Of a DNA stretch of 64,000 nucleotides, positions 61,705 through 64,000 are shown one piece after another (positions within the stretch are counted from its first letter, which is position 1; each line of letters opens with the position of its first letter). The stretch comes from Ashinkailepas kermadecensis (Eukaryota > Arthropoda > Thecostraca > Neolepadidae), in the NCBI GenBank assembly GCA_034440615.1, contig JAOTOM010004130.1, positions 1-64,000 of the forward strand. The letters are read 5' to 3'. The position numbers and the translations under genes are program-made. The notes below the pieces were generated by a model. The model saw nothing but the letters and a program-made list of their open reading frames with translations, made no database searches and had not been told where the DNA came from.

Positions 61705-61920
61705 TGCGACACCGCCGGGCCGAGAGGTGATGCGACACCGCCGGGCCGAGAGGTGATGGACACCGCCGGGCCGAGAGGTGATGCGACACCGCCAGGTCAT
61801 GGGCTATGGACACCGCCAGGTCAAGAGATGATTGACACCGCCGGGTCAAGAGATGATGCGACACCGTCAGGCCGAGAGGTGATGCGACACCGCCAGGCCA
61901 AGAGGTAATGGACACGCGCC
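61703..61920. repeat. 26-bp minisatellite abutting the ERCC1 stop codon
   Basis: Eight units of the type gatgcgacaccgccgggccgagaggt with variants (ccaggtcaagagat, ccaggccaagaggt) begin at the last two bases of the stop codon (c-tgatgcgacacc). The array is probably in the 3' UTR. Several ORFs on the - strand cross it only because of the repetition. Confidence 0.9.
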
Positions 61921-62406
61921 GACGGGGGTGGGGTCGGGTGAGGCGGGGGACGGTCTAATCAGACATGCCTGGGTGAGGGTCTGGCTGGTCCCGTGTGTGG
62001 TACCGTTCAGCAGTTGCCAGCTGCTGGGTTCCGACTTCGTCTGTACCGGCTGTGTGGAAGTGCCGTCCGCAGCAAACGGACTGCCTGGCGGAATTTGTGG
62101 CCAGTGTTCGTCCAAGCTTGCGTGTATTTATGTATGTATGTATTTATTGCATTTATTGTCATTGAAAACACTGGTGCCATACATACTGGCTATTCAGAGT
62201 GCACAGTAGACTTAGTTGTTTCGGTTAGATGTAAGAATGACATCAATCGGATCAGCGCATTACAAAGGAAAACGATTGTCAGACAGAGAGCACTGATGAC
62301 TAGTGCACATTCCGAGATGAATCGCGTGCAAGTAAAACGGCAGACTTCACTCCTAAAACTTGATCGTGCTAACGCAAGGCATGCTATTACAAAACTGCAA
62401 TGTTGT

Positions 62407-62412
62407 AATAAA
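62407..62412 (+). terminator. Candidate polyadenylation signal for ERCC1
   Basis: aataaa, about 700 bp after the ERCC1 stop codon and the first canonical hexamer on this strand after the gene. Use is not proven. Confidence 0.35.
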
Positions 62413-62886
62413 GTCGTTAACTTAAATCGCCTTCCCGTAAAGCGGCGTTGTGCTTGTTGACGAAGTTGTTGAAGTTGACGGCGTTGTGCTTCACCAAGCC
62501 CCCACCCGACCGGAGCACCCACGTGAAAATTGTCGCGTTGAAAAAAGCTACGAGAGTGCATCATCTCCATTCCACCTTCAAGCAAACGCAGGCCTTCGCC
62601 TCAATTGTGCGTGATGTCCATACTCGATAATTGTCTCGCCATTCTATGCATGGACATTCGCTTCGCATTACGGCCGTTTCGCATCAAGGGTACTCGTCGC
62701 CTGATACCTCAGCCTAGTGCTGGGACACCATCAGTGCTCTGCTTTCAGAGGAAGATCCTGAGGTACCGGAACACATTACCATCAGAAAATGTGTCCTGTT
62801 TCCAAATCGATTCGCTACACGACGGCGCCAACCATGTCAAACGTTGAAAATGAAGCACGCACGACTGTAAATGGCTGATATTTAAG

Positions 62887-63070
62887 GGGCGGGGATGGCC
62901 GAGTGGTTTAGGTGTTGAGCTCTGGGTACCAAGGTCCCGGGTTCAATGCTCGCACCGCTCGGGACATTTCCCAATCCCGCGGCCCGCCGGCGAAACAGTG
63001 CGGGCGGCGCCATTAGCCGTGAATGTGCATAAAGCGCGTCGTGAATCACGAAGTAAACGCGAACACTGAT
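62887..63070 (+). repeat. tRNA-derived SINE (Leu/Ser-like head)
   Basis: gggatggccgagtggtt gives an A box, and gggttcaatgctc gives a weakened B box. The stems do not pair like a real tRNA. A body with paired 'gcccgccggcg' and 'cgggcggcg' motifs follows, ending in an A-rich cgaagtaaacgcgaaca. No clear target duplication was found. Confidence 0.55.
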
Positions 63071-64000
63071 ATTCACATCTTTCAATAACTTTTCCACATA
63101 CACCCAATCATGACACCCAAACTCACGAGCTTTGGCCCTCCGGATTTTGCGCTTGCCGTGCTCAATCTGACTGGTTATGCCACCAGTTGCGCGAGTGTTG
63201 GGTCATTCGCGTGTCCCAAACACACCATCTTCGCATCGTAAAGCCTGTGCCATTTCACGAATTAACTCTTGGTGACTAGAATTTGCCCGGCGTCTCCGTT
63301 ATACTTTGCTTCATTTTCATCGCATATTTGACTAATTTCCACGGACTAAGAACCGCTGCTGCGATGCGTGCCACATACTCCACATACACATTGCGAGCCG
63401 CAACCCGGCATCTCATTGGAAGACTTACCTTGAACTGTGCTGTAAACGTCAGCTACCTATTTCTATCAAGTAAATAAAAACAGTTGCTGAAAACGGTTTC
63501 AACAGTTTTGCCGCATATCCACTATCAGATAAAAACGTACTTGCAACCATCCGATTCCCAAAATCTGATGAATTGCACTGCCGTTTACTGTAAAGATGAC
63601 TAGATATCTAGTCCAGGTTCATACAAAGTGACAAGAGATAACGCCAGTAGCCAAACTATTCAATTTGAAAAAGGTCTTGGAGCAAGTTCGTATAGAACTT
63701 CCTGGTAACTTACCAAAAAAAGCCGTATGTTGAGCCACTGGTAACCATCATGTACCGTACATTCCAGTGTTATAGAGTGATAGCCAAGTTGTTAGATTCA
63801 CATGCAACAAGTCGAATAGTATCTGTATTCATTCTTGGCAGGAATACAACATAACTTCGTATCCGCTCACACCCGCAAAACTCACCCGCTAATGCCACGA
63901 CTTTTGCATATAAAATCGTCGCAAAACAGTCGCAACAGCGCAACAACCAATTCGATATGCTCCACTCACTCGATAATCGATCCCGTCGTTGCATACAGGT
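63071..64000. other. No recognisable gene
   Basis: Only short ORFs without family resemblance. No tRNA or repeat of the families seen elsewhere was recognised up to the window edge. Confidence 0.5.

Overview
The window is animal nuclear DNA, most likely from an arthropod and plausibly a crustacean. Two intron-bearing genes with very GC-rich coding exons sit in AT-richer, repeat-laden DNA. (CCTAA)n/(TTAGG)n tracts of the arthropod telomere type recur, tRNA-derived SINEs carry intact pol III boxes, and the LINEs are of the I and CR1 types. No prokaryotic operon signal is present. The species cannot be fixed from sequence alone.

Host genes are few. A HEATR6-like HEAT-repeat gene lies on the + strand: a nearly complete GC-rich 3' exon at 36882-39796 with a phase-compatible candidate first exon at 35716-35770. 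ERCC1, the XPF partner in nucleotide excision repair, lies on the + strand in three coding exons (57426-57632, 59075-59221, 61306-61704) joined in phase 0. A minisatellite begins inside its stop codon. One unidentified short ORF (33215-33439, -) may be an exon.

Most of the rest is mobile DNA. At 4579-12395 (A) and 42018-49183 (B) lie two giant elements without a visible transposase, whose ends share the arm CAGTGGCGTCGCCAC. Each is bounded by a perfect, copy-specific 8-bp target duplication (gatacagg; cctgacac), the signature of hAT transposons. Their ends and backbones match each other, but their interiors carry different 21-bp minisatellites. B is inserted in an older relic of the same kind (C, about 41680-50947) and itself contains a third hAT-like element (D, 46864-47851) with its own 16-bp TIRs, giving a three-level nest.

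A full-length I-type LINE (15711-21569) has 14-bp target duplications, an ORF1 with three zinc knuckles, and an ORF2 with endonuclease, reverse transcriptase and RNase H interrupted by one frameshift. At 22550-23390 is the broken C-terminus of a retroelement with a zinc-finger plus RPD...WD domain. At 25282-26871 is a decayed Ty3/gypsy-like gag-protease remnant with one LTR.

A second theme is a dispersed family of foldback repeats whose arms flank (CCTAA)n/(TTAGG)n loops (27209-27465, about 29440-30000, and about 51900-54890). The last was invaded by a 5'-truncated CR1 LINE, which was in turn invaded by a tRNA-Val-like SINE. A complementary 5' part of a CR1 LINE, with an SGNH-esterase ORF1, follows at 55020-56560. 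Minisatellites (1-705, 4135-4370, 13300-13425, 61703-61920), a GA/TA microsatellite (13715-13985) and a suspicious poly-A/poly-G block (31839-32126) complete the layout.
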